Below, piece after piece: positions 33,560 to 43,685 of a DNA stretch of 50,682 bases (position 1 is the first letter of the stretch; each line of letters opens with the position of its first letter). The translations under genes were made by a program, and so were the position numbers. The notes beneath the pieces were generated by a model, which worked only from the letters and a program-made list of their open reading frames with translations, had not been told where the DNA came from and ran no database searches. This DNA is from Halomonas sp. UBA3074. GTDB taxonomy: Bacteria; Pseudomonadota; Gammaproteobacteria; Pseudomonadales; Halomonadaceae. The stretch spans positions 1-50,682 of the forward strand of contig NZ_DFBS01000038.1 of NCBI RefSeq assembly GCF_002366715.1, written 5' to 3'.

Positions 33560-36500
33560 TTAATCGACCAGCGCCGCTGCTTCTTCAATACCCACCGAGA
33601 CTAGCCGTGAAACGCCGGGCTCTTGCATGGTGACCCCCATCAGGCGCTCGGCGGCTTCCATGGCGATCTTGTTGTGGGTGATGTAGATGAACTGCACGTT
33701 CTCGGACATCTCTTTCACCAGTTTGGCGTAACGCCCTACGTTGGCGTCATCTAGCGGGGCGTCTACTTCGTCCAGCATACAGAAGGGTGCGGGGTTGAGC
33801 TGAAAAATAGCAAACACCAGCGACAGCGCGGTAAGCGCCTTTTCACCGCCTGAAAGCAGATGAATGGTGCTGTTTTTCTTGCCCGGTGGGCGGGCCATAA
33901 TCGCCACGCCGGTTTCCAGCAGGTCATCCCCGGTCAACGTTAGCCACGCCGCGCCGCCGCCGAACACACGCGGAAACAGCGCCTGCAGCCCGCTATTGAC
34001 CTGATCAAAGGTCTCACGGAAGCGCACCCGGGTTTCCTGGTCGATACGCTTAATCGCCCGTTCAAGGGTTTCCAACGCTTCGGTGAGCTCGGCGTGCTGT
34101 GCCTCCAGGTAATTGCGCCGCTCGGCTTGTTGGTCGTACTCCTCGATGGCAGCGAGGTTGATCGCCCCCAAGCGGCGAATCTTGTCGGTGGTACTTTCCA
34201 AGCGCTCCTGCCAATGGGTTTCCGTGGCTTCCTGGGGCAGCTGTTCGGCGAGGGTCTCGACGTTATGGCCAAGCTCCGTTAGCTGCTCGTCCTGGGTGGC
34301 TGCTTTAAGTGCCAGCGCTTGTACGTCCATACGCCGCTGCTGTAGCTGCTCGCGGCTCTGCTCAAGATTGCGCTCGTGTTGCTGGCGAGCCAATTCGTCA
34401 TTACGCAGTTGCTCTGCCAGTGCCTGGGCCTGCTGGCGCGTTGCATTCAAGCGCCCTTCCTGCTGCTCACGCTGATGGAGCAACTCTTCGAGTTCTTCCC
34501 CCGCCAGCTCGTCAGGCTCGACCAACATTTCTCGCGCTTCTTCCAGTTCAGCAATACGCAGTGAGAGGCGCTCCTCGACGTCACTGGAGCGCGCCTGCTG
34601 GGAGCGCAGGCTATCGCGCTCGGCGCTTAAGCGTTCGCGTTCTAATGCCAACGCCTGCTGCTGGGCCTTGAGTGGGGCGTGCTGTTGTGTCAACTGGTCA
34701 CGCGCCTCACGCTGGCGGTTGCGCTGCTCGGCGTTGGCTTCCCGTGCTTCGGCTGCGCGCTCTAGCTGCTCCATCGCTACATGCCAGCGGGAGCGTTGTT
34801 CATCAAGAGTAAGTGCTAACTCTGCTTCATCCGCTTGTAACTGGGCAAGCTCTTCATCCAGCTCCGTGGCGCGGCTTTCCAAGTGCTCCAACCGCTGCGC
34901 CAGGCTGCGCTCTTTAACCGCTAACTGCTGCAAACTGGCGGCATGAGCGCGCTCTTGTTCGGCCTGCTGTTCGCGCTCCTGGTCCAGGGTTTCGATCGCT
35001 TCGCTAGCGACGTCGCACTGCTCCTCGGCCAGCGCCAACGCCTCTTCTTCACGCTCGCGCTGCGCATTCAGCTCGGCGAAACGGCGGCGGGTCAGCAGTA
35101 GCCCGTCGATGCCCTCACCGTTGGCCTGCTGCTGTAGCCAACCGCGCCCCAGCCATACGCCCTCCTGGCTCACCACACTTTCGCCGGGAGCAAGGTGGGC
35201 GACCTGTGCCTCCGCTTCTGCTGTCGTTTGCGTGTAGTGAATGCTTGCTAACCACTCGCCTAGCGCACCCGCGCCTTTGACGAGGCTGTCCAGCCGCTGC
35301 CCTGATGTAGATGTGGCGGGTGGCGTTTTATCAATCAAGCGCCAGTCGGTCGCCAAAGCCTCAGGCAAGGCGGCCAACTGTTGAGGGGTGACGAGCCGGG
35401 CATTGAGCCAGGGGGCGAGTAGCCAGGAAGTAAGCGCTTCCCAACCGGGCTCGACCTGGAGCTCTTCGCCAAGCTGCGGTGCCTCTGTCAGGCCATGCGC
35501 TTCAAGGGTCGTACCTAGTGCTGGGTCGTGGTCTGCCAGCGCCGCGTCGATCAGCGCCTGCAGCGAGGCCAACTCCCCTTGGCGCTGGCTGAGTTCAGCG
35601 CGCTGTTGATCGCGGGTCTGGGTGGCCTGCTGGTAGGCCGCTTTGGCGTCGCTATAGCGCTGCTGCCACTGGTCGCGCTGGGTTTGAAAGCTGTCCGCCT
35701 GCTGCTGAGCAGCGGCTAACTGCGCGTCACATATGTCATGCTCTTCGCGCAGCCCAGTAAGATCGGCGACCTCGCTGCGCTGCTGGCGACGGCGCTGATT
35801 TTCCGCCTGCAGGCGCTGGATACGCTGCTCTAGGTCACGCAGTTGATCCTGGGAGCGGTCCGCATCGCGACTGGCATCCCGCCAGCGAGTCTCCGCATCG
35901 TTCCACTGCTGTTCGGCGGCTTCCAGCGCGGGAGAGGCATCGGCTAGCGCCTGTTCCAGGCTTTCGAGCTGCTCCTCCAACGCTTCGTGCTCGGGGAGCA
36001 GGTCATCAAAGCGCTCATCAATGGCGGCTAATCGCGTCTGATCGCCTTCGCTCACCCGGCGCTGTTCGTCCAGGTCACGCTTGGCGGTGGCGATGTCGCT
36101 GGCCAGCTGCGTTTCGCGGCTACGGCGGTGGGCTTGATCCTGCTCTAAGCGAGCAATACGCGTAGTCGTCTCAAAGAACTGCTGCTGGTGGCGATCCAAC
36201 ACTTCCGAAAGTTCGTCGTGCTGCTCGCGGGCTTGTTCCAAGCGGGTTTCGCACTGACGCACCCCGAAGACGTCTTTTTCTACCGCGATTTCCAACTCGC
36301 GAACGCGGCTTTCCTGGTGCGATTGCTCTGCCCGCAGGGTGCGGCCCCGCAGCAGCGCCAGCTCGCCCTTGAGTCGATACTCTTGCTCTTTCAGCTCCTG
36401 GTAGCGCTTGGCGGCTTCGGCCTGACGCTTTAGGCGCTCCAGCTGTTTATCCAGCTCTTCACGAATATCGTCCAGGCGCTCCAGGTTCTCCTGAGTGCGC

Positions 36501-37054
36501 CGCATGCGATTTTCGGTTTCTCGTCGGCGCTCTTTGTATTTGGAGATACCCGCGGCTTCTTCCAAGGTCGAGCGCAGGTCGTCGGGGCGGGCTTCGATCA
36601 GCCGCGAAATCATGCCCTGGCCGATAATCGCGTAGGAGCGCGGGCCCAGCCCGGTGCCCATAAACAGGTCGGCGATATCCCGCCGACGGCACTTTTGGCC
36701 GTTGAAGAAGTAGTTGGATTGTCCGTCGCGGGTCACCAAGCGCCTGACGACGATTTCGGCATACTGCGCGTAAACGCCGCCCATACCGCCGTCGCGGTTA
36801 TCGAATTTGAGCTCGATGGAGGCCTGGCTGATGGGTTTTCGGCCGGTGGAGCCGTTGAAAATAACGTCCGCCATCGATTCGCCGCGCAGGGTTTTGGCGG
36901 AGGACTCCCCCATTACCCAGCGCACGGCATCAATGATATTCGATTTACCACAGCCGTTCGGGCCCACGATGGCCGTCATGTTGCCATCGAAAGGGACCGT
37001 GACAGGATCCACAAAGGACTTGAAGCCGACTAAGCGTATCGAGGTTAAACGCAT
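33560..37054 (-). CDS. smc: Chromosome segregation protein SMC
   Basis: The 1164-residue SMC ATPase has an N-terminal head with Walker A GPNGCGKS at 32-39 and a C-terminal head with the signature LLSGGEKALTALSL and Walker B FCMLDEVDAPLDD. Two long coiled coils flank a hinge at about 500-630. SMC loops and compacts DNA for segregation. This lineage keeps SMC rather than MukB. The gene starts 33 bp after ccmI ends, on the same strand. The usual downstream neighbours zipA and ligA are displaced by the LysR/tarD pair. Confidence 0.97.
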   Translation of the reverse strand: MRLTSIRLVGFKSFVDPVTVPFDGNMTAIVGPNGCGKSNIIDAVRWVMGESSAKTLRGESMADVIFNGSTGRKPISQASIELKFDNRDGGMGGVYAQYAEIVVRRLVTRDGQSNYFFNGQKCRRRDIADLFMGTGLGPRSYAIIGQGMISRLIEARPDDLRSTLEEAAGISKYKERRRETENRMRRTQENLERLDDIREELDKQLERLKRQAEAAKRYQELKEQEYRLKGELALLRGRTLRAEQSHQESRVRELEIAVEKDVFGVRQCETRLEQAREQHDELSEVLDRHQQQFFETTTRIARLEQDQAHRRSRETQLASDIATAKRDLDEQRRVSEGDQTRLAAIDERFDDLLPEHEALEEQLESLEQALADASPALEAAEQQWNDAETRWRDASRDADRSQDQLRDLEQRIQRLQAENQRRRQQRSEVADLTGLREEHDICDAQLAAAQQQADSFQTQRDQWQQRYSDAKAAYQQATQTRDQQRAELSQRQGELASLQALIDAALADHDPALGTTLEAHGLTEAPQLGEELQVEPGWEALTSWLLAPWLNARLVTPQQLAALPEALATDWRLIDKTPPATSTSGQRLDSLVKGAGALGEWLASIHYTQTTAEAEAQVAHLAPGESVVSQEGVWLGRGWLQQQANGEGIDGLLLTRRRFAELNAQREREEEALALAEEQCDVASEAIETLDQEREQQAEQERAHAASLQQLAVKERSLAQRLEHLESRATELDEELAQLQADEAELALTLDEQRSRWHVAMEQLERAAEAREANAEQRNRQREARDQLTQQHAPLKAQQQALALERERLSAERDSLRSQQARSSDVEERLSLRIAELEEAREMLVEPDELAGEELEELLHQREQQEGRLNATRQQAQALAEQLRNDELARQQHERNLEQSREQLQQRRMDVQALALKAATQDEQLTELGHNVETLAEQLPQEATETHWQERLESTTDKIRRLGAINLAAIEEYDQQAERRNYLEAQHAELTEALETLERAIKRIDQETRVRFRETFDQVNSGLQALFPRVFGGGAAWLTLTGDDLLETGVAIMARPPGKKNSTIHLLSGGEKALTALSLVFAIFQLNPAPFCMLDEVDAPLDDANVGRYAKLVKEMSENVQFIYITHNKIAMEAAERLMGVTMQEPGVSRLVSVGIEEAAALVD

Positions 37055-37087
37055 AGCGGCGTCAATGCAGAGCGGTTAACAATGGGG

Positions 37088-38326
37088 CTACTCAAAAACA
37101 CGGTTAATCACCACCTCGGCGGCTTCATCGTCTGAGATTGGCCCAACGCTGACGCTTTCCAAGTCGCCAAACAAATCCCCCGGCTGGGGCATGGCTTGGC
37201 CAGAAGGCGAAACGCGCACCACTAAACGCGCCTCACGTACCTGAGAGATTTGCGCCTGTGGCGACATGGCCACGCTGTTGTCTAGCACCACGGTCATGGG
37301 AAGCTCAGCCACCTGTGCCTGCACGACGGCTAGCGGCGGTAGCTCACCTTCCAAATCACGCGCAGTAATGAACACCGTGTCATCGCCGTCAACGCGTTCA
37401 GCGAGGGCTTCATCCAGCGAGACCCGCACGCGAATGCCACTGCTCTCGGCGGTGGTTTGTTCAGGCTCGATACCCAGGCGCTCCTGAGCCACGCGAATGC
37501 CTTCGCGTAGTGAGGTAACCGTATTGGGATCGTCGATGTTGGCAATCGCCCGACGCCAGTGATCAATCGCCTGCTCGTAATCGCCGTTATCAAAGGCGTT
37601 AACCCCAAGCAAACCCAATACGGTGGGTTGGCGCGGGTCTTGCGCCAGGGTTTCATCAACCAGCGCCTGCACCTCAGCGGTGAGTTCACGCTCGGCCATA
37701 AAGAAACGAATCTGCGCCAGCTGAGCCAGCAGCGGCGGAATACGCCCTTCAATACCAATCAAACGCTCAAGCGCATCCACCGCCTCGGGCAATTGACCGG
37801 TTTCGCGATAGGCAGGGAATAGCAAGCTCCATACGTTAGGGTTATCCGGCTGGCGCTCGGCCTGCTCCTCCATGCGTTCGATATACAGCGCCAGCGAACC
37901 GTCAGGGTCGTTCTGCACCGCTTGCTGTACCGACAGCAGTACAAGGTCACCCTCGGCACCCTCTTGCTGATACCAGAGTACGCTGACGACAACCATGGCC
38001 ACCATGACCACCGGGACAGCAAAGCGCCCTGCGCCCGCCGCTTTGAGCGGCCGACGCTCGCGGGCAGCGGTGTCTTCCAGCAGGCTCCGCTCGAGCTCCA
38101 GGCGGTCCTCTTCAAAGCGCTCGGCACCAATATCGCCACGCGCCCGCGCGGCTTCTAATGAACTTAGCCGACGTTTGAATATCGCTACGTTTTGCTCGGC
38201 AGAAGTATCATTGGTTTCAAACGCATGCTGTTGGTCATGTAATCGGCGCGCGTTTCTTAGCGGTAGGACCAAGAGCCATAACGCGGGAAGCAGTAAAACG
38301 GCAATCGCAATCCAGAGCAGCGTCAT
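37088..38326 (-). CDS. ccmI: Cytochrome c biogenesis protein CcmI
   Basis: The 412-residue apocytochrome c chaperone has two N-terminal membrane helices (about 1-22 and 98-115), with a cytoplasmic CcmI-1 loop between them (RLSSLEAARARGDIGAERFEEDRLELERSLL). A periplasmic TPR part (about 135-265) and a C-terminal domain with a VSLDEAL region follow. Its ATG overlaps the ccmH stop by 4 nt. It is the last gene of the ccm operon. Confidence 0.93.
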   Translation of the reverse strand: MTLLWIAIAVLLLPALWLLVLPLRNARRLHDQQHAFETNDTSAEQNVAIFKRRLSSLEAARARGDIGAERFEEDRLELERSLLEDTAARERRPLKAAGAGRFAVPVVMVAMVVVSVLWYQQEGAEGDLVLLSVQQAVQNDPDGSLALYIERMEEQAERQPDNPNVWSLLFPAYRETGQLPEAVDALERLIGIEGRIPPLLAQLAQIRFFMAERELTAEVQALVDETLAQDPRQPTVLGLLGVNAFDNGDYEQAIDHWRRAIANIDDPNTVTSLREGIRVAQERLGIEPEQTTAESSGIRVRVSLDEALAERVDGDDTVFITARDLEGELPPLAVVQAQVAELPMTVVLDNSVAMSPQAQISQVREARLVVRVSPSGQAMPQPGDLFGDLESVSVGPISDDEAAEVVINRVFE

Positions 38327-38793
38327 GAAGACCCCTTTCGGTTAATCAGCGCCTCTATGCGGCGACGCTCTTCGACGCTGAGCGCTTTGGCAGAAGCATG
38401 TCGGCGGGCGCGAATCATCAAGACCACCACCAGCGCGCCTAGCAATACCAGCGCAATAGGCAGCCCCCAAAGCAGGTAGGTGCGACTCTCTAATCGCGGG
38501 TTATAGAGAATATATTCACCAAACCGCTGCACCATATGGTTAACGATTTCGATGTCCGATTGCCCGTCTTGCAGCAGTTGATAGACCCGCTCGCGCATAT
38601 CCGCCGAAATAGGGGCGTCGGAATCATCAATGGCTTGGTTTTCACATAGCGGACAGCGCATTGAGGAGGTCAAGTCGCGGTAGCGCTGCTCCATGACGGG
38701 ATCGTCAAACTCGCGTAACTCGATACCCGCTCCCACGGCGCCTGACGCCATAACCAGCAGCATTAGTGCCGCGATGATACGCATCAACGCCAT
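38323..38793 (-). CDS. ccmH: Cytochrome c biogenesis protein CcmH
   Basis: The 156-residue membrane thiol-oxidoreductase has a signal peptide at 1-20, the CxxC site in MRCPLCENQAI, conserved IVNHMVQRFGEYILYNP, then one membrane helix near 105-125. It keeps apocytochrome c haem-binding cysteines reduced for ligation. The short form, with CcmI as a separate gene, is as in Pseudomonas. It overlaps ccmG by 10 nt. Confidence 0.95.
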   Translation of the reverse strand: MALMRIIAALMLLVMASGAVGAGIELREFDDPVMEQRYRDLTSSMRCPLCENQAIDDSDAPISADMRERVYQLLQDGQSDIEIVNHMVQRFGEYILYNPRLESRTYLLWGLPIALVLLGALVVVLMIRARRHASAKALSVEERRRIEALINRKGSS

Positions 38794-39311
38794 TTTTCCA
38801 CCTCCGGCAATATCCGTTCGCGTACGTCTTCCGGCGAGACATAGCCTTTATGGTGGTAGCGAATCACGCCGTCGGCATCGACCAAAAAGGTTTCCGGAGC
38901 GCCATAGACGCCAAGATCAAAGCCTAATGCGCCTTCCGGATCAAAAATATTGGTCTCAAACGGGTCGCCAAATTCGCTTAGAAACTCTAGGCCTTTTTCG
39001 CGGGTATCGCGGTAATTAACCCCAATCATGCGGATATCGTGGTCCGCCAGTTCCAACAGCTGAGGCATTTCCTGTTTGCAGGCGGGGCACCATTCACCCC
39101 ATACGTTAACCAGTGTGACCTCCCCCTTGAGCAGCGACTGATCGACCTGCTGAGCTTCATCGCGCAGCGTGGTCGCCTCGAAGGCCGGAAACTCGCGCGC
39201 CATCAACGCCGAATCGCGCTGCGAGGGATCCAGTGACAGGCCATGGTAGAAAAACAGTGCCAAGCCTAAGAAACCCACCGGTAGAAGTAATAGTAAAAGC
39301 CGTCGCTTCAT
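38784..39311 (-). CDS. ccmG: Thiol:disulfide interchange protein CcmG/DsbE
   Basis: The 175-residue periplasmic thioredoxin-like protein is tethered by an N-terminal helix (LLLLLLPVGFLGLALFF). The active site is CPAC in VNVWGEWCPACKQEMP. The acidic GxPETF motif (YGAPETFLVD) is present, as in all CcmG. It reduces CcmH and apocytochrome cysteines. The start overlaps the ccmF stop by 4 nt. Confidence 0.96.
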   Translation of the reverse strand: MKRRLLLLLLPVGFLGLALFFYHGLSLDPSQRDSALMAREFPAFEATTLRDEAQQVDQSLLKGEVTLVNVWGEWCPACKQEMPQLLELADHDIRMIGVNYRDTREKGLEFLSEFGDPFETNIFDPEGALGFDLGVYGAPETFLVDADGVIRYHHKGYVSPEDVRERILPEVEKWR

Positions 39312-41317
39312 GCCGTGGCCTCCCTGGGTGTATCGCTATTACTCTTCATGCTCGACGCGCTACTGTGGACGGCAGCACGACGGTAGCGCTTGTCGAGTAC
39401 CGCCAACAGCCCGCCGGACGCCATTAGCAGTGCACCGAGCCACAGCCAGCGAACAAACGGTTTGTACTGCACGCGCATCGCCCAACTGCCGTCGCCCAGG
39501 TCTTCGCCCATGGCCACATACAGATCACGGAACAGCCCCGGCCGCAGGGCCACCTGGGTCATCGGCATGCCTGTCGCTAGATAAAGGCGCTTTTCAGGGC
39601 GCATGATAAAGCGGCTACCGGAATCGCCACGCTGCACCTCGATAATCGAGGTATCGGCGAGAAAGTTAGGTCCGCGGCGCTCGGTCAGCTCGCGCATGGA
39701 GAACTGATAGCCGGCGACGTCTACCGTGGTACCCGGCGACATGCGCACGTTGCGTTCGATGTTGTAGTTGGAAACCACCGCCACACCCACGATCGTGACG
39801 GCCACCCCAATGTGGCCTAATACCATGCCCCAATAAGAGAGCGAGAGCTTGCGCACGCCAGCGACAAACGAGCTGGCGTGGCGGGTTTTATCAAATACAT
39901 CGCGCACCATCGGCAGCACAATCCAGAGCGCAGAGACAATGCCGAGGGAGACGAAGAGATTCCACTCTCCGCGATAAAGCAGCGGCATTAATACGCCCAG
40001 CACCAGCGCAGCCACGCCCGCCAACCATAGCTTGCGGAGTAAATCCCGCGCCGCCATGCTCTTCCAGCGGGTAACCGAACCAAGCCCCATAAAAATACAC
40101 ATCACCACGGTGAGCGGGACAAATAGCGCATTGAAATAGGGTGGGCCCACACTGATTTTACCCAGCCCCAAGGAGTCGAGAATCAGCGGATAGACGGTAC
40201 CGAGCAGCACGGTCACGGTCATAATTACCAGGAAGATATTATTCACCAGCAGCAGCGCATCGCGGGAGAGCCAGTTAAAGCCCACTTTATGGCTGACCCG
40301 GGGGGCGCGCAGCGCAAACACCAGCAGCGACAGTGTGACCGTGATCGCCAGCAGCATCAGAATAAAGAAGCCGCGGGCAGGATCGTTGGCAAACGCGTGC
40401 ACCGAGGTCAGCACCCCTGAGCGCACCAGGAAGGTACCCATTAGTGAAAGCGAAAAGGTCGAGATCGCCAGCAGCACGGTCCAGCTTTTAAACGAGCCGC
40501 GCTTTTCGGTGACCGCCAGCGAGTGAACCAATGCAGTGCCGGTCAGCCAGGGCAATAGCGAAGCATTTTCGACCGGGTCCCAGAACCACCAGCCGCCCCA
40601 GCCCAGCTCGTAATAGGCCCACCAGCTCCCCAGCGCGATACCGACGGTCAAAAACGCCCAGGCCAGGTTGGTCCAGGGCCGCGCCCAGCGGGTCCAGGCC
40701 GCATCCAAACGCCCGCCCATCAGCGCGGCAATCGCAAACGCAAAGACCACCGAAAAGCCCACATAGCCCATATAGAGCATCGGCGGGTGAACAACTAAGC
40801 CGAAATCTTGCAGCAGTGGGTTAAGGTCAGCGCCATCCTGCGGCATATCGGGGAGCAGGCGCTCAAACGGATTGGAGGTGATCAGGATAAACAGTAAGAA
40901 GCCAACGCACACCATCCCCATCACGCCCATCACCCGCGCGACCATGTCCCGCGGCAGGTTGCCGGTGAACAGACTGGCCGCAAAGCCCCAGCCCGCCAGC
41001 ATCAGGCTCCATAACAGGACAGAGCCCTCATGATTGCCCCACACCGCGCTGAATTTGTAGTACCACGGCAGGAGCGAATTGGAGTTATTGGCCACGTTTG
41101 CCACGCTGAAGTCATCCAGCATGTAGCTGGCGGTCAAGCAGGCATAAGCAATGGCGATAAATAGAAACTGCCCGGCCGCCATGGGCTGGCCATAAGCCAT
41201 CCACAGGGGGCGGCGAGTCGCTGCGCCTGCCAGTGGCATCACTGCCTGCACCATTGCCATTAACAGCGCAATGATAAGCGCAAAATGGCCAATTTCAGGG
41301 ATCAATTTGATGAACAT
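39308..41317 (-). CDS. ccmF: Haem lyase subunit CcmF
   Basis: The 669-residue polytopic membrane protein has about 15 helices. It carries the tryptophan-rich WWD region (ELGWGGWWFWDPVENASLLPWL, about 235-256) and haem-coordinating histidines. It ligates haem delivered by holo-CcmE to apocytochrome c, together with CcmH and CcmI. Length is normal. It lies 46 bp downstream of ccmE. Confidence 0.97.
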   Translation of the reverse strand: MFIKLIPEIGHFALIIALLMAMVQAVMPLAGAATRRPLWMAYGQPMAAGQFLFIAIAYACLTASYMLDDFSVANVANNSNSLLPWYYKFSAVWGNHEGSVLLWSLMLAGWGFAASLFTGNLPRDMVARVMGVMGMVCVGFLLFILITSNPFERLLPDMPQDGADLNPLLQDFGLVVHPPMLYMGYVGFSVVFAFAIAALMGGRLDAAWTRWARPWTNLAWAFLTVGIALGSWWAYYELGWGGWWFWDPVENASLLPWLTGTALVHSLAVTEKRGSFKSWTVLLAISTFSLSLMGTFLVRSGVLTSVHAFANDPARGFFILMLLAITVTLSLLVFALRAPRVSHKVGFNWLSRDALLLVNNIFLVIMTVTVLLGTVYPLILDSLGLGKISVGPPYFNALFVPLTVVMCIFMGLGSVTRWKSMAARDLLRKLWLAGVAALVLGVLMPLLYRGEWNLFVSLGIVSALWIVLPMVRDVFDKTRHASSFVAGVRKLSLSYWGMVLGHIGVAVTIVGVAVVSNYNIERNVRMSPGTTVDVAGYQFSMRELTERRGPNFLADTSIIEVQRGDSGSRFIMRPEKRLYLATGMPMTQVALRPGLFRDLYVAMGEDLGDGSWAMRVQYKPFVRWLWLGALLMASGGLLAVLDKRYRRAAVHSSASSMKSNSDTPREATA

Positions 41318-41363
41318 GTGTGCTCCGCATGAGGCTGAGTTGCCAACCCTGGTGTTGCATTAA

Positions 41364-41873
41364 CTAGTATTCGCTTGCCTCGGGGACGCCCTCTTCATCC
41401 AGGCGTTGGCCAACCTCGGCGGCTTTGGCCTGGTAGTCAGCTGGCGAATAGCCAGCTTCTTCCAACGCCTGCGCTACCTCCGGGGGCATGTAGTTTTCAT
41501 CGTGGCGGGCAAGCACCTTATCGGCATATAACCGGCCATCGGCCTGCAGCTCACCCACCACCACCACGCCTTGGCCTTCACGGAACAGGTCGGGCAGGAT
41601 GCCACTGTAGTAGACCTCTAGGTCATCGACGTAATCGGTCACGGTAAACTCAACGTCGAGGCTTTCAGGGTCACGGGAAACCGAGCCCTCTTTCACCATG
41701 CCGCCCGCGCGGATCTGGCGTTCTATAGGGGCGTCGCCTTGAGCGATTTGTACTGGGCTAAAAAACAGATTGATATTGGCACGCAGCGCATAAAGCGTTA
41801 ACCCGACAGCAATCGCGGTTAACGACACCAAACCCATAATGACGAAGAGTTTCTGTTTACGTTTAGGGGTCAT
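41364..41873 (-). CDS. ccmE: Haem chaperone CcmE
   Basis: The 169-residue periplasmic OB-fold protein has an N-terminal membrane anchor (about 9-29). The haem-binding motif HDENYMPPEV is intact, including the His that binds haem covalently. The tail beyond it is acidic. It receives haem from CcmC and passes it to CcmF. The ATG overlaps the ccmD stop by 4 nt. Confidence 0.97.
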   Translation of the reverse strand: MTPKRKQKLFVIMGLVSLTAIAVGLTLYALRANINLFFSPVQIAQGDAPIERQIRAGGMVKEGSVSRDPESLDVEFTVTDYVDDLEVYYSGILPDLFREGQGVVVVGELQADGRLYADKVLARHDENYMPPEVAQALEEAGYSPADYQAKAAEVGQRLDEEGVPEASEY

Positions 41874-42061
41874 TGGGCGTTACCTCTCAAGCTATTTGCG
41901 CGCCGCGCCCGACGCTTTATGCCATTCAATAACTGACGCTGCTCAACGCGTGCATGCCAAACGGTGGCCACCAGCAGCAGAGCAGTTACTCCCCAGGCGG
42001 ACCAGACATAAGGAGCGTGCCCGCCCATGGCAAGAAATTCGGTAAATGAAGTAAATGCCAT
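41870..42061 (-). CDS. ccmD: Haem exporter protein CcmD
   Basis: The 63-residue single-span membrane protein has FLAMGGHAPYVWSAWGVTALLLVATVW with a basic C-terminal half, the standard CcmD pattern. It releases holo-CcmE from the CcmABC complex. Its start overlaps the ccmC stop by 1 nt (TAATG). Confidence 0.92.
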   Translation of the reverse strand: MAFTSFTEFLAMGGHAPYVWSAWGVTALLLVATVWHARVEQRQLLNGIKRRARRANSLRGNAQ

Positions 42062-42828
42062 TAGCGCGTCTCCTCTGCCTGAACGTGCACCGTTTGACCA
42101 TTAACCAGGTCTTGCACCCAGCGCTTGCTGGCTTCTCGGCGCAGGATCTCGCTGCGCGTGCGCATCAGCGTTAAAGCAATAAAAAAGCTGTAAAAACCCA
42201 GCACCATAATGACCAGCGGCAGCCACATCTCGGTGGGCATTGTTGGCCGCGAGGTTAACGTAAACGAGGCGGGTTGGTGCAGGGTGTACCACCAATCCAC
42301 CGAGTATTTGATGATGGGAATATTGATGACCCCCACCATAGCGAGCACCGAGGCCGCCCGAGACGCGCTATCACGGCTGGAGAACGCGCCGCGCAGCGCA
42401 ATGACGCCTAAATAAAGAAACAGCAGAATCAGCATGGAGGTGAGCCGTGCGTCCCACATCCACCACGTACCCCACGTAGGCACGCCCCATACCGCCCCGG
42501 AAAACAGCGCCACAATGGTCATGGCAGCGCCCAGCGGGGCCATGACCGCCGCGGCCATATCGGCCACTTTAATTTTCCAGACCATAAACACCAGCCCAGA
42601 CACTGCCATGGAGATAAAAATGGATTGGGCTAAAAACGCCGCAGGCACGTGGACATAAATAATCCGAAAGCTATTGCCCTGCTGGTAATCCGCTGGCGCA
42701 AACACGAGGCCCCACAGCGAACCCACCAGCAGCAGAAGCGCCGCTGCCGCCCAAAACCAGGGCTGTAATTTGGCACTGATGCCATAGAACCACTTGGGTG
42801 ATCCCAGTTTATGTATAAAGGCCCACAT
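42061..42828 (-). CDS. ccmC: Haem exporter protein CcmC
   Basis: The 255-residue protein has six membrane helices with the WWD-type motif TWGTWWMWDARLTSMLIL and flanking histidines that hold haem for attachment to CcmE. The C-terminal extension beyond the last helix is cytoplasmic and polar. Its position between ccmB and ccmD is standard. Confidence 0.96.
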   Translation of the reverse strand: MWAFIHKLGSPKWFYGISAKLQPWFWAAAALLLLVGSLWGLVFAPADYQQGNSFRIIYVHVPAAFLAQSIFISMAVSGLVFMVWKIKVADMAAAVMAPLGAAMTIVALFSGAVWGVPTWGTWWMWDARLTSMLILLFLYLGVIALRGAFSSRDSASRAASVLAMVGVINIPIIKYSVDWWYTLHQPASFTLTSRPTMPTEMWLPLVIMVLGFYSFFIALTLMRTRSEILRREASKRWVQDLVNGQTVHVQAEETR

Positions 42829-42842
42829 AGCGTGTCCTGTCC

Positions 42843-43685
42843 TTAACCGTTAATACTGATACGCAGCGATGCGGCAATCGCCCACGGCGCCAACATGAGC
42901 GCAGCGGCGAGCAGCGCCCCTAGAATAGCCAGGTGCGCGGCAACACCGTCACCTAAAATAGCGGCCTGTACCGCGCCTGCGCCAAAAATGAGCACCGGGA
43001 TATACAGCGGCAGTATCAGCAGTGAAAGCAGTACGCCACCTCTCGCCAAGCCGACCGTCAACGCTGCGCCAATGGCGCCAATCAGGCTCAAGCTGGCTGT
43101 ACCCAGCGCCAGCGACAGCGCCAACACCGCGTAGCTACCCGCAGGCAGGGCGAGCATAATGCCTAACAGGGGCGCCATCAGCGCCAAAGGCAACCCCGTG
43201 AGCAGCCAATGGACAGCCACTTTGGCTAAGCTCAGCGCGGCCAGCGGCTGCGTCGCCAATAGCAGTTGCTCCAGGCTGCCATCGTCATAATCACTGCGAA
43301 ACAGACTGTCTAACGACAGCAGCGCGGCTAGCAAGGCGGCCACCCACAGCAAGCCGGGTGCGATAACTGCCAACAGCTCGGGGTCCGGCGAAATCGCAAT
43401 CGGGAACAGCGTGATCACCAGCGCAAAAAACACCAGCGGGTTGAGCACTTCGCCACGCCGTCTCAGCAGCAGCGTTAGATCACGCACTAAGGTGGCCTTC
43501 ACGGCCAACATCAGCCCACCCTGGTGTTCAAGCAGCGGCCACGCCTGTGCCTCTTTAACGGCCCCTGCTTCCTGTAAAGCGCTTTCTAAAGCGCTAGGCG
43601 ACGATCCGTGTGCAGAACGTTGTGAAGCGCTACGTGCAGCGCCATCTGAAGAGCTGTCTGAAGCGCTGTGTGAAGTACTGTGCAA
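42843..43685 (-). CDS. ccmB: Haem exporter protein CcmB with N-terminal repeat extension
   Basis: This is the membrane subunit of the CcmAB transporter, with six helices from residue about 75, and ends in ASLRISING as family members do. Normal CcmB has about 220 residues and would start at Met59 (43511). However, a TTG at 43685 is preceded by AAGGAG at 6 nt and lies only 12 bp after ccmA, so translation of all 280 residues is plausible. The extra N-terminus is a run of four-residue repeats (STSH SASD SSSD GAAR SASQ…) encoded by 12-bp DNA repeats. Both starts are possible. Confidence 0.9.
   Translation of the reverse strand: MHSTSHSASDSSSDGAARSASQRSAHGSSPSALESALQEAGAVKEAQAWPLLEHQGGLMLAVKATLVRDLTLLLRRRGEVLNPLVFFALVITLFPIAISPDPELLAVIAPGLLWVAALLAALLSLDSLFRSDYDDGSLEQLLLATQPLAALSLAKVAVHWLLTGLPLALMAPLLGIMLALPAGSYAVLALSLALGTASLSLIGAIGAALTVGLARGGVLLSLLILPLYIPVLIFGAGAVQAAILGDGVAAHLAILGALLAAALMLAPWAIAASLRISING
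43569..43683. repeat. 12-bp degenerate tandem repeat inside ccmB 5' end
   Basis: Units such as GCTTCAGACAGC, TCTTCAGATGGC, GCTGCACGTAGC and GCTTCACAACGT (minus strand) follow each other at exactly 12 bp, about nine times. They encode four-residue repeats and keep the reading frame. Confidence 0.7.
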